Assembly: GCA_003349915.1 (NCBI GenBank)
Contig: QFXE01000005.1
Span: forward strand, 558,001 to 622,000
Direction: 5' to 3'
Length of the DNA: 64,000 nucleotides
Source of the DNA: an endosymbiont of Escarpia spicata
Lineage (GTDB): Bacteria > Pseudomonadota > Gammaproteobacteria > Chromatiales > Chromatiaceae
The position numbers and the translations under genes were made by a program. Below are positions 10,230-19,479 of this stretch, one piece after another. How positions within the stretch are numbered: position 1 is the stretch's first letter; each line of letters starts with the position of its first letter. Under the pieces are notes generated by a model, which saw only the letters and a list, made by a program, of their open reading frames with translations, was not told the origin of the DNA and did no database searches.

Positions 10230-11186
10230 ATGAATCCTTCCGACCTCGACCCCCTCCGCGAACATCTGGCCTCCCGCATCATCGGGCAACAGAACTTCAT
10301 CGACGCGATGTTGATCTGCCTGCTCAGTGACGGACATCTATTGGTGGAGGGCCTGCCGGGCCTGGCCAAGACAACGGCGGTCAAAGCGTTGGCCGAGGCG
10401 ATCGAGGGTGACTTCCATCGCATCCAGTTCACCCCCGATCTGTTGCCCTCTGACCTCATCGGCACCGACATCTATCGCCACGAAAAGGGAGAGTTCGAGT
10501 TTCGCCAGGGACCGATCTTCCACAATATTCTGCTCGGTGACGAGATCAATCGTGCCCCTGCCAAGGTCCAGTCCGCGCTTCTTGAGGCGATGGCGGAACA
10601 TCAGATAACCGTCGGCCAGACGACCTATGCGCTGCCGCAGCTCTTCATGGTGCTGGCCACTCAGAATCCGATAGAGCAGGAAGGCACCTACCAACTGCCT
10701 GAGGCCCAGCTCGACCGATTCCTGATGCAGGCAAACGTGGAATATCCAAGCCGCGAAGAGGAGCTGCAGATTCTGGCATTGGACAGCAGCCAGATGACGG
10801 AAGCCCCCAAGCCCCCGTCAAAGCAGCTCTCTCAGCACGACCTGTTCGCAATCCGCCAGGAAGCGGCGGAACTCTACCTCGATCCAAAACTGAACAACTA
10901 CATCGTGGATCTGGTGCAGGCCACCCGCAATCCCAAGGCCTACGATGCCAATCTGGCCCGCTGGTGCCGGTTCGGCGCTTCTCCCCGTGCGAGTATCGCA
11001 CTGGCCCGTTGCGCCCGGGCACGGGCCTGGCTCGACGGCGAGGATTTCGTCGCCCCGCACCATATTCAGGCTGTGGCGCCACCGATTCTGCGTCACCGCA
11101 TCCTGCTGACCTTTGAAGCCGAGGCGGAGGGCATCACCACAGACGACTTCCTGGCGCGTCTGCTGGACATGGTCGCAATCCCTTAA
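10230..11186 (+). CDS. MoxR-family AAA+ ATPase of the Bat operon
   Basis: The conserved protein begins at the ATG at 10230 (MNPSDLDPLREHL, 318 aa). Earlier in-frame ATGs back to 10101 give an unconserved-looking leader. Walker A is GLPGLAKTT, the Walker B region is NILLGDEINRAPAKVQSALL, and sensor 1 is LATQNPIEQEGTYQLPEAQ. MoxR ATPases act as chaperones that load or remodel vWA-domain partners, here the BatA/BatB proteins encoded downstream. First gene of a seven-gene operon. Confidence 0.92.
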   Translation: MNPSDLDPLREHLASRIIGQQNFIDAMLICLLSDGHLLVEGLPGLAKTTAVKALAEAIEGDFHRIQFTPDLLPSDLIGTDIYRHEKGEFEFRQGPIFHNILLGDEINRAPAKVQSALLEAMAEHQITVGQTTYALPQLFMVLATQNPIEQEGTYQLPEAQLDRFLMQANVEYPSREEELQILALDSSQMTEAPKPPSKQLSQHDLFAIRQEAAELYLDPKLNNYIVDLVQATRNPKAYDANLARWCRFGASPRASIALARCARARAWLDGEDFVAPHHIQAVAPPILRHRILLTFEAEAEGITTDDFLARLLDMVAIP

Positions 11187-11217
11187 TCCCGCCGGTTGTC
11201 AGAGGAAGCGTCTCACC

Positions 11218-12129
11218 ATGAGTCTCTACCCCCATATCGACGACCTGCTGGAACTGCGGCATCAGGCCCATACCCTTGGTCTGGCTTCACACCACCTGGT
11301 CAACTCCAGTTTCAGCGGTCTCTACTCATCAGTGTTCCGTGGCACCGGTCTCGATTTCGAGGAGGTGCGCGAATACCGGGAGGGCGACGATATCCGCAAT
11401 ATGGAGTGGAACGTCACCGCCCGCACCAATGTTCCCCACCTCAAGATCTTCCGTGAGGAGCGGGAGCGCAGCGTAGTGCTCTGCGTGGACAAGGGGCCAC
11501 ACATGAGCTTTGGCACCCGCGGTACCTTCAAATCTATTCAGGCCGCCAAAGCTGCTGCCCTGCTCGGTTGGGCTGCCTCGCGACTCAATGATCGGGTCGG
11601 TGGCATGCTGTTCGGCGACGCCGGGATTGGCATGCAGTATATCCGTCCCACCAAGGGCCGCCGCGCCCTCTGGCGCCTGCTGCACACCCTCACCACTGAG
11701 GGCAGCCAGGAAAAACGACAGATCGACTGTCTCTCCGAAGCATTGCAGAAGGCGGACCGGGGTACCCCCACCGGCTCGCTGATCTTCGTTATTGCCGATA
11801 TGAATAGGGAGATAGCCGGTCTGGAGCAGACACTGGGACGTCTCTGCCAACACCACACACTGGTATTGATCCCGGTAGACGATCCCGCAGAAAGCGAAAT
11901 CCCTGAGATGGGCAGGGTCACCTTTGCAGGACCGGACGGGGAGCTGATAGAGATAGATACCCGCGATCAACAGGCCCGTGACCGCTACCGTGAGATCTGG
12001 CAGCAGCGCCGCAGCACACTCGAGGCACTCTGCAATCGTCTTGGTGTACCCTTGATGCCCGTCAGTACCGACGAAGAGATCCACATCACCCTGACTCGCG
12101 CACTTGCCCGTCACTTCGGCGCGCGTTAG
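11218..12129 (+). CDS. DUF58 domain protein (Bat operon)
   Basis: A 303-residue protein starting MSLYPHIDDLLELRH, with an AGAGG ribosome site at 11201-11205. The DUF58 signature GLDFEEVREYREGDDIRNMEWNVTAR is split across about residues 45-70, and a vWA-like fold follows (VVLCVDKGPHM). DUF58 proteins are always coupled to MoxR ATPases and are thought to form part of a MoxR-dependent assembly complex at the membrane. It starts 31 bases after the moxR stop. The exact biochemical role is unknown. Confidence 0.9.
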   Translation: MSLYPHIDDLLELRHQAHTLGLASHHLVNSSFSGLYSSVFRGTGLDFEEVREYREGDDIRNMEWNVTARTNVPHLKIFREERERSVVLCVDKGPHMSFGTRGTFKSIQAAKAAALLGWAASRLNDRVGGMLFGDAGIGMQYIRPTKGRRALWRLLHTLTTEGSQEKRQIDCLSEALQKADRGTPTGSLIFVIADMNREIAGLEQTLGRLCQHHTLVLIPVDDPAESEIPEMGRVTFAGPDGELIEIDTRDQQARDRYREIWQQRRSTLEALCNRLGVPLMPVSTDEEIHITLTRALARHFGAR

Positions 12130-12137
12130 TTGTTGAT

Positions 12138-12620
12138 ATGGACTCACTGCGCGACATTCACACAATCGACCCCGCCTCCTGGTGGCCCCTGGCCATCGGC
12201 TGGTGGCTCTCCGCCCTGGGCATCGTTCTCTTCGTTCTGCTCGTCATGTGGCTGCTGCGTCAACGCAGGCTCTATCCCCTCGGGCGCTGGCAGAAAGATG
12301 CCCGCCGTCGATTGCTGCAACTGAAACGCAAACTCAAAATTCAAGCCACCAAAGAGGTTGCCGGGGAGCTCTCTGAACTGCTACGCCGCATCGCCATCGC
12401 CCGCTGCGGGCGGCCCCATGCAGCGGCTCTGACCGGGGATGCCTGGTTGCTGTGGCTGAAGAAGAATGACAAATCAGGCTTTGACTGGCAGCAGAATGGC
12501 AAACTGCTGCTGCAACTCCCCTACGCCCCACCGGGACTCGATACCGATCGTGCCGCCCTTGGCCGCCTGATCGATGCCGCCATCCGCTGGGTCAGCAGTG
12601 AAGGAGCCTGTCATGTTTGA
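12138..12620 (+). CDS. DUF4381 membrane protein (Bat operon)
   Basis: 160 residues with one strong transmembrane helix (WWLSALGIVLFVLLVMWLL, about residues 22-42), then a basic cytoplasmic domain (RQRRLYPLGRWQKDARRRL) with KEVAGELSELLRRIAIARCG. This matches the small DUF4381 protein usually found between DUF58 and BatA. It starts nine bases after the DUF58 stop, and its last eight bases overlap batA. Function not known. Confidence 0.85.
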   Translation: MDSLRDIHTIDPASWWPLAIGWWLSALGIVLFVLLVMWLLRQRRLYPLGRWQKDARRRLLQLKRKLKIQATKEVAGELSELLRRIAIARCGRPHAAALTGDAWLLWLKKNDKSGFDWQQNGKLLLQLPYAPPGLDTDRAALGRLIDAAIRWVSSEGACHV

Positions 12621-13653
12621 ATTTCACTGGCCCTGGATGGCGCTGCTGCTGGTCCTGCCGTTCCTGATACGACTCTTCTGGCATCGCCCGAAGAGTGAGG
12701 AACAGGCGTTGACGGAGGGCAATCAGACCACCCTGCTTCACCCTTCACTAGCGCATCTGCAGGAGGCCTTTCAGACCCGCCGCCCCCGCACTCCCGTCAG
12801 CGCCCTGCTCTACCGGATCCTGCTCAGCCTGCTCTGGATCTCCCTGGTGCTCGCACTGATGCGCCCCCAGTGGCTCGAACCCTACACGGAGAATCGCACT
12901 GCCGGTTACGACCTGATGCTGGCAGTGGACGCCTCCCACTCCATGGACGCCCTCGACTTCACTGTCAAAGGCAAACAGGTGAGCCGCATGCAGGTGGTGA
13001 AAGGCGTCGTAGGTAAATTCATCGATGGACGCCAGGGAGACCGCATCGGCCTGGTTATCTTCGGCAGTCAGGCCTATGTATTATCACCTCTGAGCTTCGA
13101 CCGCCGGGCGGTAAGCAGCCTGCTCAACGAGGTGATTCCCACCATCGCCGGCAATGGTACGGCCATGGGTGATGCCCTCGGACTGGGCGTCAAAAAACTG
13201 CGTGATCGCCCGGAAGGCTCGCGGGTGCTATTACTGATCGCCGACGGCGAGAACACTGCAGGTACCATCCCCCCGCTGAAAGCGGCACAGTTAGCAGCTA
13301 GGGAAGGCATCCGTATCTACAGCATCGGCGTCGGCAGCGATCGTGAAGAGGTACCGATCATGGAGAACGGACGGCTGATCTATCGCAGCGACCTCGGCTT
13401 CAATGAAGAGGTGATGCGGCAGATTGCGGAAACCTCCGGCGGCGCCTACTTCCGGGGTACTGACACTGCGGCCCTGGAGAAGATCTACCAGCGTATCGAC
13501 GAGTTGGAGAAGACCGAAGCGGAGTCCCGCACCATCTTCATTCCACAGCCGCTCTACCACTGGCCCCTTGGCATCGGACTTATCTGCCTGCTGGTCATGG
13601 GACTCTTTCCTGAGGGTCGCAAACGCACCTTGAAGGGAGGCGGCTATGCCTGA
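12613..13653 (+). CDS. batA: vWA-domain membrane protein BatA
   Basis: 346 residues from the ATG at 12613, chosen for the AAGGAG ribosome site at 12601-12606. An earlier in-frame ATG exists at 12574 inside the preceding gene. Two N-terminal hydrophobic segments are followed by a von Willebrand A domain with a metal-binding MIDAS (AVDASHSMDALD, the DxSxS motif) and a C-terminal transmembrane helix (WPLGIGLICLLVMGLF). BatA/B (Bacteroides aerotolerance) proteins form a periplasm- or cytoplasm-facing complex remodelled by MoxR. It overlaps the next gene by eight bases. Confidence 0.92.
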   Translation: MFEFHWPWMALLLVLPFLIRLFWHRPKSEEQALTEGNQTTLLHPSLAHLQEAFQTRRPRTPVSALLYRILLSLLWISLVLALMRPQWLEPYTENRTAGYDLMLAVDASHSMDALDFTVKGKQVSRMQVVKGVVGKFIDGRQGDRIGLVIFGSQAYVLSPLSFDRRAVSSLLNEVIPTIAGNGTAMGDALGLGVKKLRDRPEGSRVLLLIADGENTAGTIPPLKAAQLAAREGIRIYSIGVGSDREEVPIMENGRLIYRSDLGFNEEVMRQIAETSGGAYFRGTDTAALEKIYQRIDELEKTEAESRTIFIPQPLYHWPLGIGLICLLVMGLFPEGRKRTLKGGGYA

Positions 13654-14671
13654 TGCAGCCTTCCATTTTGCCCGCCCGGAGTGGCTATTCGCCCTGCTTG
13701 GACTACTGCCTGTGCTCGGCTGGCTGATCTTCAGCGTCACCCGTCCCAGCAAGGGGCCAATCCATCTCTACGCCGATGAGCACTTGCTGCCCCACCTCAC
13801 CGGCGTACGGGAGCTTGAGGTCAATGAACGCTGGGGACGTTTCATCCGCTGGGCACTGTTGTGGATTCTTGCGGTGATCGCCATGGCCGGCCCCCGCTGG
13901 GACTACACTGACGTGGAGGCATTTACCCCCGGCAGCGACCTGATCATTCTAATGGACATCTCCCGCTCCATGGAGGTGGCCGACGTGCAACCCTCCCGTC
14001 TTGGCCGTGCCCGTCAGGAGATCCAGGATCTGGTACAGCTCAACCGGGAGGTCCGTATCGGCCTGATCGCTTTCGCTTCAGTCTCCCACATCGTCTCACC
14101 CATTACGGAAGACGGCCAGAGCATCCTCAACGCCCTGCCCGCTCTCTCCACCGACCTGACCCGGTTGCAGGGCAGCCGTCTCCATACTGCACTGGACAAG
14201 GCGGAACAGCTGCTCAAAGGGCAGCCCAGCGAGGGCGGACGCTCGATCCTGCTGATCAGTGACGGCGACTTCGATGAGCCCGACCTCGCCACTCGAGCCA
14301 AAGCCCTGGCGGCAGACGGTATCCGCCTGCATGTGCTCGGCATCGGCACCAGTGGCGGCGGCCCGGTACCCGCACCTACCGGCCAGAGCGACCTGATGCG
14401 CGACCGCGCAGGCAAGATTATCGAATCCCGGCTCAACGAGCCGTTGCTCAAACAGCTGGCATCAACCGGCAACGGCCACTATCTACAGGCAAATTTTCGC
14501 GATGATGACAGCCGCACCCTTCTCACCCTCGCTGCCTCCGACGCTGCAGAAGCGGTAGCCACTGATGAGAAGACCAGGATCTGGAACGAACGATTTTACT
14601 GGATGCTGATTCCACTAGTACTGCTGTTGCTGCCCACTTTTCGGCGCCAGCAAACGGAGGGGGGTCTATGA
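13646..14671 (+). CDS. batB: vWA-domain membrane protein BatB
   Basis: 341 residues, a paralogue of BatA. There are N-terminal membrane segments (WLFALLGLLPVLGWLIF), a vWA domain with MIDAS motif LMDISRSMEVADV and the adjacent LARLGR-type turn, and a C-terminal membrane helix (FYWMLIPLVLLLLPTF). It overlaps batA by eight bases and batC by four (ATGA), showing tight co-translation. In many bacteria BatB carries a C-terminal TPR, but here the TPR is a separate protein, BatC. Confidence 0.92.
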   Translation: MPDAAFHFARPEWLFALLGLLPVLGWLIFSVTRPSKGPIHLYADEHLLPHLTGVRELEVNERWGRFIRWALLWILAVIAMAGPRWDYTDVEAFTPGSDLIILMDISRSMEVADVQPSRLGRARQEIQDLVQLNREVRIGLIAFASVSHIVSPITEDGQSILNALPALSTDLTRLQGSRLHTALDKAEQLLKGQPSEGGRSILLISDGDFDEPDLATRAKALAADGIRLHVLGIGTSGGGPVPAPTGQSDLMRDRAGKIIESRLNEPLLKQLASTGNGHYLQANFRDDDSRTLLTLAASDAAEAVATDEKTRIWNERFYWMLIPLVLLLLPTFRRQQTEGGL

Positions 14672-16023
14672 ACAGGCGCTTCATCCCACTCCTCCCACTC
14701 CTGCTTCTGATTTGCGCCCCCACACAAGCAGAGTGGTTCCGCAACAGCGAACAGATCGCCGAGGACGCCTATCAGCAGGGGCACTATGAAGATGCGGCAA
14801 AGGATTTCAGCGACCCCTATCGCCGTGGTGTGGCCCAATACCGGGCGGGTGACTATGCTGCGGCGGCCGAAAGTTTTACCGCTGTTGAGCGGGACGAGGT
14901 TGAGCAGGATGCACGCTACAACCTGGGCAATGCGCGTTTCAGGTTGGAGGACTATCCAGGCGCTGTCGAAGCCTACGAGTCGGTCTTGGCAGATGAACCC
15001 AAACATGAGGACGCCGGTTACAACCTGGCGCTTACACGTACCCTGATGGCCAAGGAACAGCTCGAAGAGGATGAGTTGACCGAAGAAGAAAAGGCGGAGC
15101 AGGAAAAAAAGAAACAGGAAAAGAAAGAACAGCAAGGAGAGGAGGAGTCCGAGGAACAGAAGGAATCCGGCGAACAGGAGTCCGAAGAGCAACAGGAAGG
15201 AGAATCGGAGTCAGAGGAACAACAGGAGGGCTCTTCCGGCGAACAGCAGCAGGAGTCCCAATCCGGCGAGCAGAGCGAAGAGGAACAGCAGGGCGAGGGA
15301 GAGTCCGAAAGCGAGCAGGAAGGCGAGCAGCAGGGAGAACAGGATCAGGAGGGTTCATCCGAGGACGAGCAGCAGGGCCAACAGTCCGGAGAGCAAAAGG
15401 ACGAGAGCGAACAGCAGGATGAAGCGGGCCAGGAGAAGGATGACCCTGAACAGCAGGGTGAGGCTGGCGAAGAAGAGTCGGAAGAACCCAAGGCCGGCGA
15501 ACAACAGCAGGACGAAGGTGAAGGCGGCGAACAGGAGGACCGCACTGACCAGGCAGGGAAGTCCGAACAGGAGCAGACCGAAGCAAAGGATGCAGAGGCC
15601 AACCAGCAGGATGAACCGCAGGAAGATACTGCCGGAAAAGAGCCATCCCCCGAGGAAAAATCTGCTAGCCTTGGAGAATCACCGGATGAAGATTCAGCAG
15701 AGCAGGATCAACCTTCTGCCGGCAGACTGGGAGAGGAGAAGCAGGACCCGGAAACACTGCCACAGGGCCAACCAACCCCTGAAGCCGTCGATCAGGTCGA
15801 CCAGATGGGTGATATGTCGACCCCTGATGCCGACCAACAGCAAGGCGGAGGCCCCGGTGACGACAGCCAATCCCATATGAGTGGAGGCATGGCACTGATG
15901 GAGCAGTGGCTGGAACAGGTCGAGGGCGACCCTGCCCAGCTGATGCAAAAGCAGTTCAAACTCCAGGAGTACGACTATCTGCGCAGCAAAGGCGGCCGCG
16001 ATTTTGAGACGCGTCCCTGGTAG
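14668..16023 (+). CDS. batC: BatC: exported TPR protein with a very long acidic Glu/Gln tract
   Basis: 451 residues. A signal peptide (FIPLLPLLLLICAPTQA) leads into about three TPR units (YQQGHYEDAAKDF; YRAGDYAAAAESF; FRLEDYPGAVEAYE) up to about residue 125. After that, roughly 250 residues consist almost only of Glu, Gln, Ser, Gly and Asp, and a short ordered C-terminus follows (GGMALMEQWLEQVEGDPAQL, then KQFKLQEYDYLRSKG). The C-terminal motif is the conserved end of the BatB/BatC TPR family. The acidic tract is much longer than usual and probably disordered. It may bind metal or basic partners, which is inference. Confidence 0.85.
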   Translation: MNRRFIPLLPLLLLICAPTQAEWFRNSEQIAEDAYQQGHYEDAAKDFSDPYRRGVAQYRAGDYAAAAESFTAVERDEVEQDARYNLGNARFRLEDYPGAVEAYESVLADEPKHEDAGYNLALTRTLMAKEQLEEDELTEEEKAEQEKKKQEKKEQQGEEESEEQKESGEQESEEQQEGESESEEQQEGSSGEQQQESQSGEQSEEEQQGEGESESEQEGEQQGEQDQEGSSEDEQQGQQSGEQKDESEQQDEAGQEKDDPEQQGEAGEEESEEPKAGEQQQDEGEGGEQEDRTDQAGKSEQEQTEAKDAEANQQDEPQEDTAGKEPSPEEKSASLGESPDEDSAEQDQPSAGRLGEEKQDPETLPQGQPTPEAVDQVDQMGDMSTPDADQQQGGGPGDDSQSHMSGGMALMEQWLEQVEGDPAQLMQKQFKLQEYDYLRSKGGRDFETRPW

Positions 16024-16122
16024 CCCGCAAGATAAGCCTGGGTCGGAGCCGAGTAAATTTGACTCCGACACTAATAAATAAAAGATCAAATAAATACTGG
16101 AAACCATCGAGGTTCTCAGAGG

Positions 16123-17835
16123 ATGGATAAACGATTGCACGCTTTTCCAAGCATTTTGCTATTGCTGCTGTTGGCGGCCAATGCCGTAGCGGCACCCGGC
16201 GGCTACCCCGGTTATATGCCTTGGCAACCCCCAGTCAGCCAGTGGAACTATGCTCCACCGGATCAGCGCAGTAAGGGTACCCCCTCGCCGGAACTTCCCT
16301 CGCCAACCGTGCAACCCCCCTCTTACGGACCTGGCGGTTGGCCGGGCATGCAGCGCCCGGGATACAGTCAAACACCGTACTACAGTCAACAATCCCGCCC
16401 GCCTCGCCTGGAGATCAAACTCTCAGGAAGAACCCCCTATCTGCAGGAGAACCTGTTACTCCATCTCAACATCATCAGTGACGGCAACCTCAAAACCGCC
16501 ACACCACAATTGCCGCAAACCGACGCGCTCATATTCCAGAAGATCGAGGGCCCCACAGCCAGCTCCCGCACCCGTAAAGGAAATCAGGAGATCGTGACCG
16601 GATTTATCTACCAGGTGACGCCTCTGCGCCCAGGAAAGATCGAGATTCCGCCACTTCACGTTACTGGGACACTGGAACCTATGAGTGGATACGGCAGCGC
16701 TCCCAAGGCTTTCGATGCGACAAGTGATAAACCACTGAAACTCGATGTCAAAGATGCCGATCCTTCCATCAAGCCCTGGCTGCCGCTTGAACAGTTGACC
16801 CTCAATACGAGGCTACCGGAGAACACCCGCTTCGCTGCCGGGCAACCCACCAGCCTGACGATTGAAATCAAGGCAATCGGCGCGTCCGGTAATCTCCTGC
16901 CCAGTCTTGAACGCCAGCTGCAAAGCCCAGCCTTTCGGATTTACCGGGAGAAGACTCGCACCCAAACCAAACTTAGCAAGAGTGGCAAAAAGATTCGGGG
17001 AAGCCGCACCGAAACCTTCACGCTGGTCCCCCAGCATGGTGGTGACCTGCAACTACCCGAGTTGCGTATACCCTGGTGGAATATCAGAACAGGCATGCCG
17101 CAGCATGCCTCCGAGCCCGTCAAACCCATGGCTGTCAGTGGCAGTGGTTTAAGGGGGGAAGGGCTTTTCGGCCTGACCAAAACGAGCACGTTTTTCCCCG
17201 CCGGCTCCCCCGCCGCCTTCTGGATCCCACTGGCCGTGGCACTGGGTGTTATCTTCGGTTACTGGCTGGCGATCTGGATCGCCAATCGAAAACGTGAGGT
17301 GCAACCTCCCGCTGCATTTGCGCCGCTCACAATTGCACTGAAGAAGCCTTTCCTAAACATGGCACCTGCTTTCGCTCCGATCAGTGAAAAGCTTCGCGCC
17401 ACCACTGCCTGCCTCAATCCAATTACCAAGTGGCAACGACTGCGCCGTCAACTGGTCGGCATGCTGCCGCTGTCGATCCGTTTCTGGTTCTGCGTACGTT
17501 GCGTTGATCAGGAAAACGATCCTGACGTCTGGGGCTACACTCTGCGATTCCTGGCCAACAAACATATGGATATGCCTCCCAGGGCACCCTTTGCGAACAT
17601 TGCAGACCGCATCATCAATTTTCAGCCAAGATCCAATCCTCAGCGGGTGCGCAGCCTGATACACGATCTGGATCAGGCGATCTACGGCCACACTACCCTC
17701 GACTTCGAAGCCTGGAAACGGGAATTCAAGCGAGAGATACGACCCGGCATACCGCTGCTCCGCACTCGGCGCAGCGGAAAAAAGCATGGCAATGACAACC
17801 GCCTGCCGGAACTAAACCCCAAGGCTGCCGCATAG
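16123..17835 (+). CDS. batD: BatD oxygen-tolerance protein
   Basis: 570 residues: a signal peptide (ILLLLLLAANAVAA), a Pro/Tyr/Gln-rich linker, then BatD-type immunoglobulin-like domains beginning LEIKLSGRTPYLQENLLLHL and containing FIYQVTPLRPGKIEIPPLHV. A transmembrane helix (FWIPLAVALGVIFGYWLAIW, about residue 365) and a C-terminal cytoplasmic region follow. BatD closes the operon and is thought to present periplasmic domains to the BatA/B/MoxR machinery. It starts 99 bases after batC. That gap has no clear terminator, so co-transcription is likely. Confidence 0.88.
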   Translation: MDKRLHAFPSILLLLLLAANAVAAPGGYPGYMPWQPPVSQWNYAPPDQRSKGTPSPELPSPTVQPPSYGPGGWPGMQRPGYSQTPYYSQQSRPPRLEIKLSGRTPYLQENLLLHLNIISDGNLKTATPQLPQTDALIFQKIEGPTASSRTRKGNQEIVTGFIYQVTPLRPGKIEIPPLHVTGTLEPMSGYGSAPKAFDATSDKPLKLDVKDADPSIKPWLPLEQLTLNTRLPENTRFAAGQPTSLTIEIKAIGASGNLLPSLERQLQSPAFRIYREKTRTQTKLSKSGKKIRGSRTETFTLVPQHGGDLQLPELRIPWWNIRTGMPQHASEPVKPMAVSGSGLRGEGLFGLTKTSTFFPAGSPAAFWIPLAVALGVIFGYWLAIWIANRKREVQPPAAFAPLTIALKKPFLNMAPAFAPISEKLRATTACLNPITKWQRLRRQLVGMLPLSIRFWFCVRCVDQENDPDVWGYTLRFLANKHMDMPPRAPFANIADRIINFQPRSNPQRVRSLIHDLDQAIYGHTTLDFEAWKREFKREIRPGIPLLRTRRSGKKHGNDNRLPELNPKAAA

Positions 17836-18248
17836 AACCAATAAAACTAGAATTACAGCCACCTCGATCCATCGAGTCCACCAGGCGCAACAGTGCGAAA
17901 CAGGGGTTGGGTACACCGATTTATTTGCAACGTAATTACGTTTAGAGAAAGTGCTGAATAGTTACAATTGAAATTAAGCTTGATCCCGTGGTCACCGGGA
18001 ATTTAACACACGCCTTCTGAAACTCATTCCTTTCCCCGGTACACAAAAAGTGTATCTCAGGTTATTATCCGAGTTCATAAATATTTACAATTTGCGATGG
18101 GCTGCCGTCAGAGTACCCCTTTGCCAAAGAACGTCAGGATCATCCAGGGATTAACTGACGGAAAACGCGGGACAGATTCCGTTAAGCCGTGATCTGAATA
18201 GCCCAATATCATGAAATCACGCTAATCACATTTTTATACAGGGACAAG
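17836..18248. other. 413-bp intergenic stretch, nothing identified
   Basis: No coding frame, clear terminator or repeat was recognised. It must contain the end of the bat transcript and the promoter of the polysaccharide deacetylase gene. A/T content rises toward the right end. Confidence 0.5.
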
Positions 18249-19273
18249 ATGAATCTTAAACTGGCTACTCTAAAAATCTTGTATCGGATTGGTGCCCTAA
18301 GGGCTTTGCTTTTCCTCAAGAGAAAAAAATTACGATTTTTACGATTCACGGCGTCATGGATACCCAGGAGGAATCGTCCTCATGGGAGCCGCTTCGGCCG
18401 CAACTTGCACCTAAATATCTTGAGCAGACCCTCAAGCTCTTCAGTCGTTATTACAACTTTGTCACTATCGATGAAGCTGTTGCCATACTGGAAGGACGAC
18501 TACCGTCAAAGCCCAATTGTTGCGTCGTTACCTTCGACGACGGCTACAGAAACAATGCGGCCCATGCGCTGCCGATACTGCAGAAGTATGGCGTTCCTGC
18601 TGTCTTCTATGTCGCCACCGGCCACACTGAAGAGCAACGTCCCTTCTGGGTCGACCGCCTCGATTATGCGCTACAGTTTGCGAACATTGACGGGGAAACA
18701 ATTCGCTACAAAGAGACTGAAATTACCATCGATAAATCCAACAGAGGCACCTTGGCACGATCCTATTCCCGGCTGCGCGGCATTCTGAAACATGCCGATA
18801 TGCCGGACATAGAGATGCGCGACTACTTTGATCAGCTGGCGGAATCACTTGAAAAACAGAGTGGCATGAGCATCAAGCAGATTGTCAAAGATGATCCCTG
18901 GTCCGCCATTTTGACCTGGGACGAGATAGGCGATATCTCACGCTCCACCGAAATCACCATTGGCAGCCATACCGTAGATCACGTCCGGTTGGGCCAGACG
19001 GGGGCTGAAGCGTCGCGGGACCAGGTCGTCAGATCAAAAGAGGCAATAGAGAAGGTCATAGGGAAGAGTTGTCGCCATTTCTGCTATCCAAACGGCAGCT
19101 GGAATCAACAGGCCGTCGATATACTCAGAGAGACCGGATATGCATCGGCAGTAACCACTGATGAGGGAATCAACGATCCAGGTGCCGACCCTTTCAAGCT
19201 GAAAAGGATCTCGATTTCCGGAAAGAAGGATCCACTCTTCCTGCTGGCCAGTACCGCCGGGCTTTCCCGTTGA
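18249..19273 (+). pseudogene. Polysaccharide deacetylase (NodB/CE4 family), apparent frameshift
   Basis: The long frame 18356-19273 (305 aa) carries the CE4 signature VTFDDGYRNNAAHALPIL with the metal-binding Asp pair, GSHTVDHVRLG with the His pair, and HFCYPNGSWNQQ. Its first residue falls inside the conserved strand, because the ATG at 18249 starts a good N-terminus in another frame (MNLKLATLKILYRIGALRAL). The frames join as ...KRKKITIFTIHGVMDTQ if one A is added to the A7 run at 18323-18329. The enzyme removes acetyl groups from polysaccharide, probably in exopolysaccharide synthesis with the flippase downstream. The MDTQ start could still give a partly functional protein. Confidence 0.8.
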
Positions 19274-19479
19274 CCCACTCATGAACTGACTCCCGGATTT
19301 TCGGTCAGGTCCGTGTTATGCTCGACCGCCACTGAAAGCGTAGAAACTGAAATCCTTTTCACTCAGCGCTGAAACACTTGTCCAAACAAATGCGCTTCAA
19401 TCTGTGATCAAATGGATCATGCTCCAGCCAGATCCATATTTCGACAAGCGAAACAATTCTCTAAAAACGGTATAGCGCA

